Made by a program: the position numbers and the translations under genes | The notes under the pieces: model-generated | What the model saw: the letters and a program-made list of their open reading frames with translations, nothing else | What the model was told of the DNA's origin: nothing | Database searches by the model: none | Shown: positions 9,059 to 19,407 of the stretch, one piece after another | Layout: each line of letters opens with the position of its first letter | How positions within the stretch are numbered: the first letter of the stretch is position 1 | From: an uncultured Prochlorococcus sp. | Lineage (GTDB): Bacteria; Cyanobacteriota; Cyanobacteriia; PCC-6307; Cyanobiaceae | DNA: 64,000 nt | Direction of reading: 5' to 3' | NCBI GenBank assembly: GCA_902628235.1 | Contig: CACOMD010000005.1 | Coordinates: 1-64,000, forward strand

Positions 9059-9955
9059 TTATTTACCTTTTAAACTGACTTTTTGATAACAGAACCAAAG
9101 CCATTGCTGAAATAACAAATTCCTATGAGATCTCCAAGAAGTTTTTGATACATTTACATCAAAGTTCTCAGGAGGTGGAACGTCACCTTTCTTTCTATCT
9201 CTATTAATTTCACTAATTATTCTATGAACTGTATATTCAGGATGCCCAAGATGAATAAGCTGTTTTTGATCAGTAGTTTCAAAAATGGTATATCCAACCT
9301 TATCTCCATGAGCCAACAAATTTAATTTACCTTCCTTTTGTGCTTTTTCCATTTCGAAATCAGGTAAGCCAGCGAATCTACTTTGAGGACAAATAAATTC
9401 ATCATCCTGTGTCCCCATTAAAGGATGTCCTGGGACTAAACTTTTTAATGAGTAAACTCCAAATAATTTTTTTTCAAAAATCTTCTTATTCACCCCTTCT
9501 AAGTAGGCCAATGCGAAGCCTGCCCAACACAGTCCTAGGGTATTCGCACAAATTTTTCTAGCCTGATTTACTATGATTACTAATTCTTTCCAATACTTTA
9601 CTTCTTCAAAATCAAGATGTTCAACAGGTGCACCAGTAATAATAAGTCCATCTAAAAACTGCTTATCATTTGCTTCTTCCCAGCTCAAATAATGATTATT
9701 CAAATGATCAATATCCCAGGTTTTATATGAATGAGTTTTTAACCTTATCCAAATAGGTTCAATCTGCAAGGGCGATAGGCCTAAAGGATGTAAGAGATTA
9801 AATTCATACTGTTTACCAAGTGGCATTATATTCAAAATGCCAATTCTTAAAGGCCGAATATCTTGTCTTTCGGCTAATTCTGGTTCAATCCAAGAAATGT
9901 GATTTTTTTCAACATCACGAATCTTGTGATAATTACTTGGTATTATTAATGCCAC
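9059..9955 (-). CDS. metA: homoserine O-succinyltransferase/acetyltransferase (MetA)
   Basis: 'IRPLRIGILNIMPLGKQYEFNLLHPLGLSPLQIEPIW', 'DGLIITGAPVE', 'LGLCWAG'. Confidence 0.93.
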   Translation of the reverse strand: MALIIPSNYHKIRDVEKNHISWIEPELAERQDIRPLRIGILNIMPLGKQYEFNLLHPLGLSPLQIEPIWIRLKTHSYKTWDIDHLNNHYLSWEEANDKQFLDGLIITGAPVEHLDFEEVKYWKELVIIVNQARKICANTLGLCWAGFALAYLEGVNKKIFEKKLFGVYSLKSLVPGHPLMGTQDDEFICPQSRFAGLPDFEMEKAQKEGKLNLLAHGDKVGYTIFETTDQKQLIHLGHPEYTVHRIISEINRDRKKGDVPPPENFDVNVSKTSWRSHRNLLFQQWLWFCYQKVSLKGK

Positions 9956-9968
9956 TAAATTTTTTTAA

Positions 9969-11327
<1,359 letters not shown>

Positions 11328-11367
11328 CTAAATATTTAATAAATAAAAATCTAATATGGCTAAATCT

Positions 11368-12048
11368 TTATAAATTATCTTTTAAAGAGGGATAATTACT
11401 AATCATAAATTCCTCTAAATTTTTCAAAACTTCAATTTTAATTTCTTCTGCATTCTTTTTGTTTAATATAGGAAATTGATTTTTTTGGGAAGAATCACTT
11501 TCAATCAAAGATTTCCAACTCTTACCAATAGCTTCTTCTTCTGAAGAAATCTTTTCTATATCAAAATCAAACAACTTATCACAATTTTTGGCTTCATAAT
11601 TATCAAAAGAATTTTGTAAGAGAATCGCCCTAACTTTATAAAGTTCTTTTGCTTTAATTGCATCTGGCAAACCCATGACTGGATTATATTTTTTTAATAA
11701 ATTTAATTCTTCCCCTATCAATATCTCCCAAACACTAAACATATTTTTTGGAACATATAAATCACTAAATATCTTTAATTTATTTAAGTAGAAATTTAAC
11801 CATAAATAATATGATTTTTCTTCAATAGACTTTTTATTTGATGTTTTCTTAGGTTGAAGTTTAGGAATAAGCTTTTCAGCTTTCTTAAGAAACTGTCTAT
11901 CCTCTCTTTCCAAATTTATTAATCCCCATCTCTGGCTATACTCCCATAATTCCTCATATCTAGTAACATCTTCTATATTCCAACCAATTGCCTTTAGTTC
12001 ATGAGATCGATGTGATGATTCTTTGTTCAAAAAATTTCCTAAATTCAA
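11368..12048 (-). CDS. hypothetical protein
   Basis: 226 aa ATG ORF in an otherwise unassigned stretch; no family recognised. Confidence 0.6.
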   Translation of the reverse strand: MNLGNFLNKESSHRSHELKAIGWNIEDVTRYEELWEYSQRWGLINLEREDRQFLKKAEKLIPKLQPKKTSNKKSIEEKSYYLWLNFYLNKLKIFSDLYVPKNMFSVWEILIGEELNLLKKYNPVMGLPDAIKAKELYKVRAILLQNSFDNYEAKNCDKLFDFDIEKISSEEEAIGKSWKSLIESDSSQKNQFPILNKKNAEEIKIEVLKNLEEFMISNYPSLKDNL

Positions 12049-12114
12049 TAGAATTTTACCCCTTCAATGGTTAGAAGTAAATAAATTTAACTAATAGGAT
12101 AAATTGGAAAAACA

Positions 12115-13593
12115 TTAATTCTTAAAATATTTATCTACTATCTTCATTACTTTTAAATATTTTTCTTCGTTACGATTATTCTTTAAAGAAATCTTTATCT
12201 GATTTTTAGTCAATATATTTACATCATTATTCTTAAAATCTTCAGAACTATTTTTACAAATTTTATAGATAATGTATGGTTTAACTGATTCCTGACAATA
12301 ATTTATAATTTCTTCTTCATCGGTAAGCACTTCATAAACATATTTTTTCTCTTCATAATTGGCATAAAAGCATATATAAATAAGATTAATCATAGAACAA
12401 TTATGATTGACAAGAAAATATTTCTCATAAATATAAGGCCAAAATTTTAAAGACTTTAAACCCTCCAGATCACCTTTACTTAGACAAAATCTTTCGCACC
12501 AATTAATAAACTCATCAATGTCATTTGGACATCTTTTAAGTTTTAAAATCATTTCAGATAAAACTTGACCCGCCTGAAAATTTCTTGTTGGCTTTCCTTC
12601 AACTGGTAAGGACATACTTCCAAGTACATCAGCGGTAACAGCATTTAGTTGAGAAAAAGTAAAGTCTCCTTTCTCTTGATTTATATCTTTATTGATCTCA
12701 ATTGCTTTTATGCTATCTACTCCATAACCTAACTCTTTAAGTGAAATAAATTGATCTGATAAATTAATTTTAGACCTTACAAAAGTTGAAATACTTGCAG
12801 CCTGATCAAAACATTGACTTAATAAAACGGTATTTATCGTAGGTAACATTCCAGGCTTATCTGAATGATATTTATTTACAAATCCAGCAAAAATTGATGA
12901 TATATTTTTAATTGCTTTTATATATTGACATTCAATATTATGAACACCGGCTGAAACTCTAATTTTAGGCGATAGATTATTTAATATTTGGGTTCCTAAA
13001 AATGATGTTAAAGAATCTGGATGACAAAAATTAGCACTGAATGAATCCTTCCTATTCCTAAGAGCACCATGCCGATGAAAGCCTGTAAAAAAAGCTAAAT
13101 CAGGATATTTTTCACACAATATAAAAGGCTTATTATTACTTTTATCCATACAAAATGAGCCCACTAGGCAGGTAAGAACTATATTCTCCCTACCTAGATC
13201 CTCTTTTAATTTAATTGCTAATTCAATATCATCTTGAATATGGTTGCTATTTGAAGCAAGAATAACAATCTCACAATTTAAGATAAGACTCTCAAGAGTA
13301 TTATATTTATCTTGGCTTCCTTGATTTACAGGAGAAGCCATTTTTACAATTTTCTCAATAATTTTTGGCTCCATATTTGATAAGACATCTTCTGAGAAAG
13401 CACCAAACAATTCTCTACCCGGACGAGGAGCTAATAAAATATTCAGTTCTTTAGAATGCATTGCGCAGTTATAAGCTAAAGAAGCTGGATATAAGCCAAC
13501 ACTATAAAAACCTACTTTTCTTTTATTTATATTTTGTAAAAATGAATCAAATGAAAATTTATCAATTTTTCCATAAAAAAATTTATTTTCCAT
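12115..13593 (-). CDS. divergent NAD(P)-dependent glycerol-3-phosphate dehydrogenase (GpsA)-like protein
   Basis: N-terminal Rossmann-like region; 'VSAGVHNIECQYIKAIKNISSIFAGF' and 'TADVLGSMSLPVEGKPTRNFQAGQVLSE' resemble GpsA C-terminal motifs; divergent. Confidence 0.5.
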   Translation of the reverse strand: MENKFFYGKIDKFSFDSFLQNINKRKVGFYSVGLYPASLAYNCAMHSKELNILLAPRPGRELFGAFSEDVLSNMEPKIIEKIVKMASPVNQGSQDKYNTLESLILNCEIVILASNSNHIQDDIELAIKLKEDLGRENIVLTCLVGSFCMDKSNNKPFILCEKYPDLAFFTGFHRHGALRNRKDSFSANFCHPDSLTSFLGTQILNNLSPKIRVSAGVHNIECQYIKAIKNISSIFAGFVNKYHSDKPGMLPTINTVLLSQCFDQAASISTFVRSKINLSDQFISLKELGYGVDSIKAIEINKDINQEKGDFTFSQLNAVTADVLGSMSLPVEGKPTRNFQAGQVLSEMILKLKRCPNDIDEFINWCERFCLSKGDLEGLKSLKFWPYIYEKYFLVNHNCSMINLIYICFYANYEEKKYVYEVLTDEEEIINYCQESVKPYIIYKICKNSSEDFKNNDVNILTKNQIKISLKNNRNEEKYLKVMKIVDKYFKN

Positions 13594-13752
13594 AGTAAAG
13601 TCTCAGAAATATACTTAAAAAACTTTTCTTTTAATTATCGTACAAAAATCACTATATGAAATAAATTTGCATAGTAAATTGTTATAATCAAAAAAAATAA
13701 TCAAATTTATTTTGAATTAATGCAATCTTCAAAAAGATAAAAATATTTTTAG

Positions 13753-14964
13753 ATGAAAATTAAAAGCAATACTATAAGTTTAGATAAAATAATATTATCT
13801 TCACAAAATATCTTATTTATACAGGACATAGATGGCGTTTGTATTCCTCTCGTAAAGGATCCAATGACTAGAAAATTAAATAAAGAATATATATTTGCTG
13901 CGAAAAAGTTAGATAAAGAATTCTTTGTTCTTACATGCGGAGAACATGAGGGTGAAAGGGGAGTTAATAGAATAATTGAAAGATCTTTAGGTAATAAGTT
14001 TAAACCTAAACAAGATGGACTTTATTTAAGAGGTTTAGCAGCATGCGGTGTTGAATATCAAGATAATAAAGGCGAGATAAATTCCGAAGGAATTTCAAAA
14101 GAAGAATTAGATTTTTTAGCTAATGTGCCTCAAATAATGCGCCCCAAATTTAGATTAATTGTTAAAGAACTATTTCCCAAAATGGATGATAATTTAATTA
14201 ATACCCATATGAGAAAATCAATTTGTGATACAAGATTTTCTCCAACAATAAACTTCAATAGCCTTTTTGAAATATCAGAAAATAATCTTAAAAAGATAAA
14301 AATTCAAAGATATTTTCAAAAAATGATGAATGAAATAATCTCTATAGGGGAATCTAGGGGATTAAGAAATTCATTTTTTCTCCACATATCGCCAAATCTA
14401 GGATCAAAAAATGGAATTGAAATATTAAAAGAATCAAAGAACAATGATATTGGTTCAACTGATATTCAATTACTTTTAAAAGGTGCACAAAAAGATGCAG
14501 GTGTATTGTGTTTATTAAATAAATTCATTGGAGATAGAAAAGGTAAAAAACCATTTGGAGAAAATTTTAATTTTAGAGATGCACCAATCGAGAAAAGTGA
14601 GAAGATAGCTTTCTGCAAAAAATATATCCAACCTAAGGATATGCCATTAATAATTGGAGTAGGAGATACTATTACTTCTAATCAAATTAAAAAGAGTAAT
14701 TCTTTTTCAAGAGGTGGAAGTGACAGATCTTTTTTAGAATTTATTCAATTGTTAGGTTATGAATTTGGAATTAAAAATAATATAATTTTTGTTGATAGCA
14801 GCTATGGAGAAGTATTCAGACCATCAACAAAAGAAACTGGTCTTAAAGGAATTACAGATAAATATGATAGCTTGAAATTTGACATTATTTTCCAGGATGG
14901 GCCAGAAGAATATATAAATTGGTTTACAAAAATAGCTCATAAAAGATATCTAATAAAAAATTAA
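13753..14964 (+). CDS. stpA: glucosylglycerol-3-phosphatase-like protein (StpA-like)
   Basis: 'ILFIQDIDGVCIPLVKDPMTRKL' HAD-like motif with long StpA-like body. Confidence 0.75.
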   Translation: MKIKSNTISLDKIILSSQNILFIQDIDGVCIPLVKDPMTRKLNKEYIFAAKKLDKEFFVLTCGEHEGERGVNRIIERSLGNKFKPKQDGLYLRGLAACGVEYQDNKGEINSEGISKEELDFLANVPQIMRPKFRLIVKELFPKMDDNLINTHMRKSICDTRFSPTINFNSLFEISENNLKKIKIQRYFQKMMNEIISIGESRGLRNSFFLHISPNLGSKNGIEILKESKNNDIGSTDIQLLLKGAQKDAGVLCLLNKFIGDRKGKKPFGENFNFRDAPIEKSEKIAFCKKYIQPKDMPLIIGVGDTITSNQIKKSNSFSRGGSDRSFLEFIQLLGYEFGIKNNIIFVDSSYGEVFRPSTKETGLKGITDKYDSLKFDIIFQDGPEEYINWFTKIAHKRYLIKN

Positions 14965-15026
14965 AATTTTTATATTTATTGACGAATTTAATTTTTATTG
15001 ACACTTTAAAAGTAAATAGATATTTC

Positions 15027-15959
15027 ATGAAAACTTCATTCCCGAATATAAAAAAGGAATCTATAGATACTTTACAAATTAATATTGGATATAAATGTAA
15101 TCAAGCTTGCAAGCATTGTCATGTGAACTCTAGTCCAAGTAGAACCGAAATGATGTCAGAAGAAATTTTAGATTTAATACCAAAGATAATAAAAAAATTG
15201 AACATAAAAACATTAGATATAACTGGTGGAGCACCAGAGATGAACCCTAATTTTAAGAAACTTGTATTAAGTCTCAAGAATCAAGATATAAATATTATAG
15301 ATAGGTGCAATTTAACAATTTTCTTTGAAAAAGGTTATGAAGACTTACCTAATTTTTTAGCTGAAAATAAAGTCACCATAACAGCTTCATTACCATGCTA
15401 TGAAAAAGAAAATGTTGAGAGACAAAGAGGTTCAGGTGTTTTTGATAAAAGTATTAATGCGATCAAAATCTTAAATAACTTAGGATATGGAAAAGATAAT
15501 ACAGAACTTGAATTAAATTTAGTATACAATCCTATAAATCCTACATTACCCCCTGCTCAAGACAAATTAGAAAAAGACTATAAAAAGGTTTTATTTGAGA
15601 AATATAAAATTACTTTTAATAAACTCTATACAATAACAAATATGCCTATTAATAGGTATGCGGACTTCTTAAAAATGACTGGGGAGCTTGAAAAATATTT
15701 TGAATTACTTGCAAAAAATTTTAATCAACAAAATTTAAAAAGTTTAATGTGTAAAAAAACTTTAAGTATTGATTGGGAAGGTCAGATTTATGATTGCGAT
15801 TTTAATCAACAACTAAAATTAAAAAGTGAAAGTGGACCAAAGAATCTTTATGAACTTTTAAATTACACATCATCATTTAATTATCCAATTGCAGCAAAAA
15901 ATCACTGTTTTGCATGTACCGCAGGTGCTGGTTCGAGCTGTGGTGGAAGCTTAAGTTGA
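15027..15959 (+). CDS. arsS: ArsS-like radical SAM protein (arsenosugar biosynthesis family)
   Basis: 'IGYKCNQACKHCHVNSSPSRTEMM' CxxxCxxC, 'DITGGAPEMNPNF', C-terminal 'HCFACTAGAGSSCGGSL'; track start 14979 is TTG, ATG at 15027. Confidence 0.85.
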   Translation: MKTSFPNIKKESIDTLQINIGYKCNQACKHCHVNSSPSRTEMMSEEILDLIPKIIKKLNIKTLDITGGAPEMNPNFKKLVLSLKNQDINIIDRCNLTIFFEKGYEDLPNFLAENKVTITASLPCYEKENVERQRGSGVFDKSINAIKILNNLGYGKDNTELELNLVYNPINPTLPPAQDKLEKDYKKVLFEKYKITFNKLYTITNMPINRYADFLKMTGELEKYFELLAKNFNQQNLKSLMCKKTLSIDWEGQIYDCDFNQQLKLKSESGPKNLYELLNYTSSFNYPIAAKNHCFACTAGAGSSCGGSLS

Positions 15960-15967
15960 AATCAAAT

Positions 15968-16420
15968 CTATAAACAATTTGGACAAATGGCTTTAACTTT
16001 AAATGATGACTCTATTAATTTAAAACCTTTAATACTCGCAGCTTTTCTACCCGCCTCTAAAACTTGATCACTTTCAAACTCTTCAGTTCTTCCGCATTTA
16101 ATACATATTAAATGATGATGATCCGGGAAATCATTACTTAATAATTCGTATCTATGGCCCCCTTCACTTAATTCTCTTTCATGAAGATATCCCATTTGGA
16201 CGAGAAGCCTTAAAGTTCTATAAATAGTTGCAAGAGAAACTTTTGAATTTAAGTCTTTTAATTCTGAATGAACTTCTTCAGCACTTAAGTGATTACCTGG
16301 TCCAATATTTTCAAATAAATTTAGTACTTTTAATCTTTGCTTGGTTAATCTTTTTCCTTCTTGATGTAAGCCAGATCCAAGAGGATTTCTTATAACTAAA
16401 TATTTTGAAACGACTTGCAA
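15968..16420 (-). CDS. Fur-family transcriptional regulator
   Basis: 'LTKQRLKVLNLFE...HLSAEEVHSEL...VSLATIYRTLRLLVQMGYLHE', 'HHHLICIKCGRTEEF', C-terminal CPNC. Confidence 0.92.
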   Translation of the reverse strand: MQVVSKYLVIRNPLGSGLHQEGKRLTKQRLKVLNLFENIGPGNHLSAEEVHSELKDLNSKVSLATIYRTLRLLVQMGYLHERELSEGGHRYELLSNDFPDHHHLICIKCGRTEEFESDQVLEAGRKAASIKGFKLIESSFKVKAICPNCL

Positions 16421-16534
16421 TTTATGATTAAGTTTTTCTTTATATTAACCTTTATAAATATTTTCACAAGAAAAATTAAATTTTAATTTGAAGTTTTTAA
16501 CAGTATATTTTATATGAAATAATAAATTTCTTAT

Positions 16535-17095
16535 ATGAATAACTTTATTAAACAAATTTCAAAAAGACAAACAGCTCTATTAATAATGGACGCACAAGCT
16601 AAAATAATTAATCCAATCAAAAATAAAGATTTAATATTAGAAAATATTTATAAGCTACTAAAAGCTTATGAAATTCTAGGTGAAAATATTTATATTTCTG
16701 AACAAAATCCACTTAAGTTAGGATCAACAGTTGAAAAACTTTTACCAAAAACGGATTTTAAAGTATTTGAAAAAATGGATTTTAGTGTTGCAAATAATCA
16801 AAAATTAAATAATGAATTATCATTAAATAAAATAAAACAATTAATAATCTGCGGATTTGAAACTCATATATGCATACAACAAAGTGTATTAGGTTTTTTA
16901 AAAAGCAATTTTAAAGTTTATATTGTGGCAGATTCAATGAGTAGTAGGAAAACAATAGATCATGATATTGCTGTTAAGAGGATGCAATCAGAAGGAGCCA
17001 TTATATCAACCTCTGAATCAATTATTTTTGAATTATGCGAGACTTCATCAAGAATTGAATTTAAAAATATAAGTAATATTATTAAAAACAATTAA
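16535..17095 (+). CDS. isochorismatase-family hydrolase
   Basis: 'ALLIMDAQAKI', 'KQLIICGFETHICIQQSVLGFL' with conserved catalytic Cys region. Confidence 0.88.
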   Translation: MNNFIKQISKRQTALLIMDAQAKIINPIKNKDLILENIYKLLKAYEILGENIYISEQNPLKLGSTVEKLLPKTDFKVFEKMDFSVANNQKLNNELSLNKIKQLIICGFETHICIQQSVLGFLKSNFKVYIVADSMSSRKTIDHDIAVKRMQSEGAIISTSESIIFELCETSSRIEFKNISNIIKNN

Positions 17096-17159
17096 ATTAA
17101 AAACTGGTTTGTTTTTTTATATATTTTAGAATCAAAATATAACTCTATTGCTAATTTAA

Positions 17160-18191
17160 ATGCAAATATTCAGTGAGAAAATCTTTTACGCTTTATTAAT
17201 ATTCTTAGCGGGGATTGTTTCAACAATATTAATAGCAAAAATCTCAAAAATATTTTTTAAGAGGATAACAAAAAGAACAAAAACTAATTTTGATGACTTT
17301 ATTTTTGAGTCTCTAAATAGCACAATAAAACCTATTGGAATTCTTTTATCAACTTATTTTACAATTGATTATTTATCAGTTAGCGATATTACCTTCATAT
17401 CAGTTTTACTTAATATCAAAAAATTATTGATCCTGATAATTATCATAAAAGCATTAAACAAAATATTAATAAGATTACTTTCTGAAGCTACCAGTAAAAT
17501 AAATGACTCTTCATTAAGTTCAATGATATCCTCCTTAACACCTTTAACAAAAGCATTTACATGGACTATTGGGTCAATATTTTATTTACAAAATATAGGT
17601 GTACAAATGACGGCAATATGGGCTTTACTGAGTGCAGGAGGAATTGGAGCTGGATTGGCATTAAAAGATCCTGTCCAAGAGTTTTTTGAATATATAACAA
17701 TTCTTCTAGATAAACCCTTTCAAAAAGGTGAGTTTATTAAAGCTGATGGAGTATTAGGAATGGTTGAGAGAGTAGGTGTTAGGTCATCAAGAATTAGAAG
17801 TATAAACGGAGAAATAATTGTTATGAGTAATAGTTCTCTTACCAATGGAATAATTGCAAATTATGCTCAGATGAAAAAAAGAAGGTTAGTGCATAAATTG
17901 GGTGTCGTTTATGAAACATCTCCAGAAATTATGAAGAGAATTCCATTGATTCTTAAAAATATTGTTAGTAAAACAGATAATGCAACATTTGATAGGTGTC
18001 ATTTTACAGACTTTGGAGATTTCAGTTTAAATTTTGAACTTGTTTACTATATCCCCACAAATAATTACTTCGCTGCTATGGAAGCACAGCAAAATATTAA
18101 TTTAAAGATTATGGAAGAATTTAAATTAAATAATATTGAATTTGCTTTTCCAACTCAAACTTTACAAATTGATAGGGGCAACTCCAAATGA
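17160..18191 (+). CDS. MscS-family mechanosensitive ion channel
   Basis: 'ALLSAGGIGAGLALKDPVQEFFEYITILLDKPFQKGEFI' and 'GMVERVGVRSSRIRSINGEIIVMSNSSLTNGII'. Confidence 0.93.
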   Translation: MQIFSEKIFYALLIFLAGIVSTILIAKISKIFFKRITKRTKTNFDDFIFESLNSTIKPIGILLSTYFTIDYLSVSDITFISVLLNIKKLLILIIIIKALNKILIRLLSEATSKINDSSLSSMISSLTPLTKAFTWTIGSIFYLQNIGVQMTAIWALLSAGGIGAGLALKDPVQEFFEYITILLDKPFQKGEFIKADGVLGMVERVGVRSSRIRSINGEIIVMSNSSLTNGIIANYAQMKKRRLVHKLGVVYETSPEIMKRIPLILKNIVSKTDNATFDRCHFTDFGDFSLNFELVYYIPTNNYFAAMEAQQNINLKIMEEFKLNNIEFAFPTQTLQIDRGNSK

Positions 18192-19187
18192 ATTACACAA
18201 ATCGGTACTAAATTCCCATAGCTTGGTTGCTAATTCTGGATCTGAGGCCTCCTCGCTAACATCAGTAACACTTAATTTATGTTTTCTAAAAGAAATAAGC
18301 TGATTACTTAAGTGTAGGTATTCAATATTATTATAATTTTTATCCATTGCAATTTTATAGAGTAAACTTCCTGCATCTTGGACACTTTCCGAAATTCCTA
18401 ATAATTTATTAGCGATTGTTGAAAATATAAGATATCCAGACTTATTAAATTTGCTGCTATACCTAAAAAAACCTAGACCTTTATCAGGGAAAACTAATCC
18501 TGGAGCCCAAGTAATTACAGAGATTTTTCTTTTTTGTATTCTTAATCTATTTATCAATTCTTTGGCAAATAAAATATTACATAATTTGCTATTTTTATAT
18601 AATTTATCTGCATTAAAATTTTTAAAATTGCCCATAACTTCTTCTTTTATATTATTTAAATTATTCAATCCTGCTTTCTCTCCAATATTACCTCCAGAAC
18701 TTTTTGGATTATGAACATCTGAAGAAGTAATAATAATTCTTGATTCTGATGAATCGTTAATTATTGAATTTAAAAGATTTATTATGTAAAAATGAGCAAG
18801 ATGATTTACAGCAAATGTTAATTCAATGCCTTGCTTTGAAACTTTTGGATATAAAGCCCCAGTATATTGCAAACCAGCATTTAGTATAAAAATATCAAAT
18901 TTTACATTTTCATTTACAAAAAATTTTTCTAAATTAGATATATTTTCAAGATTCGCCAAGTCAATATCACTAATTATTTTTAAATATTTGTTCAGGTGAC
19001 TTTCGCTATAAAAATTTTTTAAATCATTTATGAATAAATCTTTTCTAATTTTTGATCTTATAGGAACATATAAATAATTTTTAGTATCTAAAAATTTTAT
19101 TACTGAATAAAATCCTATACCTGAATTAGCACCAGTTATAAAAATATTCTTACCAAATTGATTAAAAACAGGAGAATTATTAGTCAT
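18162..19187 (-). CDS. SDR-family protein resembling light-dependent protochlorophyllide oxidoreductase (POR-like)
   Basis: 'FITGANSGIGF', 'LYKNSKLCNILFAKEL' active-site motif, C-terminal 'VSEEASDPELATKLWEFS'. Confidence 0.75.
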   Translation of the reverse strand: MTNNSPVFNQFGKNIFITGANSGIGFYSVIKFLDTKNYLYVPIRSKIRKDLFINDLKNFYSESHLNKYLKIISDIDLANLENISNLEKFFVNENVKFDIFILNAGLQYTGALYPKVSKQGIELTFAVNHLAHFYIINLLNSIINDSSESRIIITSSDVHNPKSSGGNIGEKAGLNNLNNIKEEVMGNFKNFNADKLYKNSKLCNILFAKELINRLRIQKRKISVITWAPGLVFPDKGLGFFRYSSKFNKSGYLIFSTIANKLLGISESVQDAGSLLYKIAMDKNYNNIEYLHLSNQLISFRKHKLSVTDVSEEASDPELATKLWEFSTDLCNSFGVAPINL

Positions 19188-19407
19188 TAAATTAATAAGT
19201 TAATAAGCGATTTAATAAATTAAGTTTATATAAAAATATTTATTCAAATGTAGCCATATAAATTATTGTTAAAACAGAGCTGCCATAACGCATATATTTA
19301 TTTTTTTTTATTAGTATAAACTTCTTCTTATTTAAATAAAAAGTTTATAAAAAGAGTTTCTAACTAAATCTTTTTATTTAAAACCCATCACTCTAAAGTT
19401 TAAATAA

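Noticed and set aside
15930-15950. 'GGTTCGAG' T-loop-like string as a possible tRNA
   Set aside because: It lies inside the ArsS-like coding sequence and has no cloverleaf around it. I found no convincing tRNA in the window.
14979-15959. Radical SAM gene with Cys/Gly-rich 'CFACTAGAGSSCGGSLS' end considered as a RiPP maturase system
   Set aside because: The C-terminal signature is part of the ArsS-like family itself and no precursor peptide ORF is adjacent.
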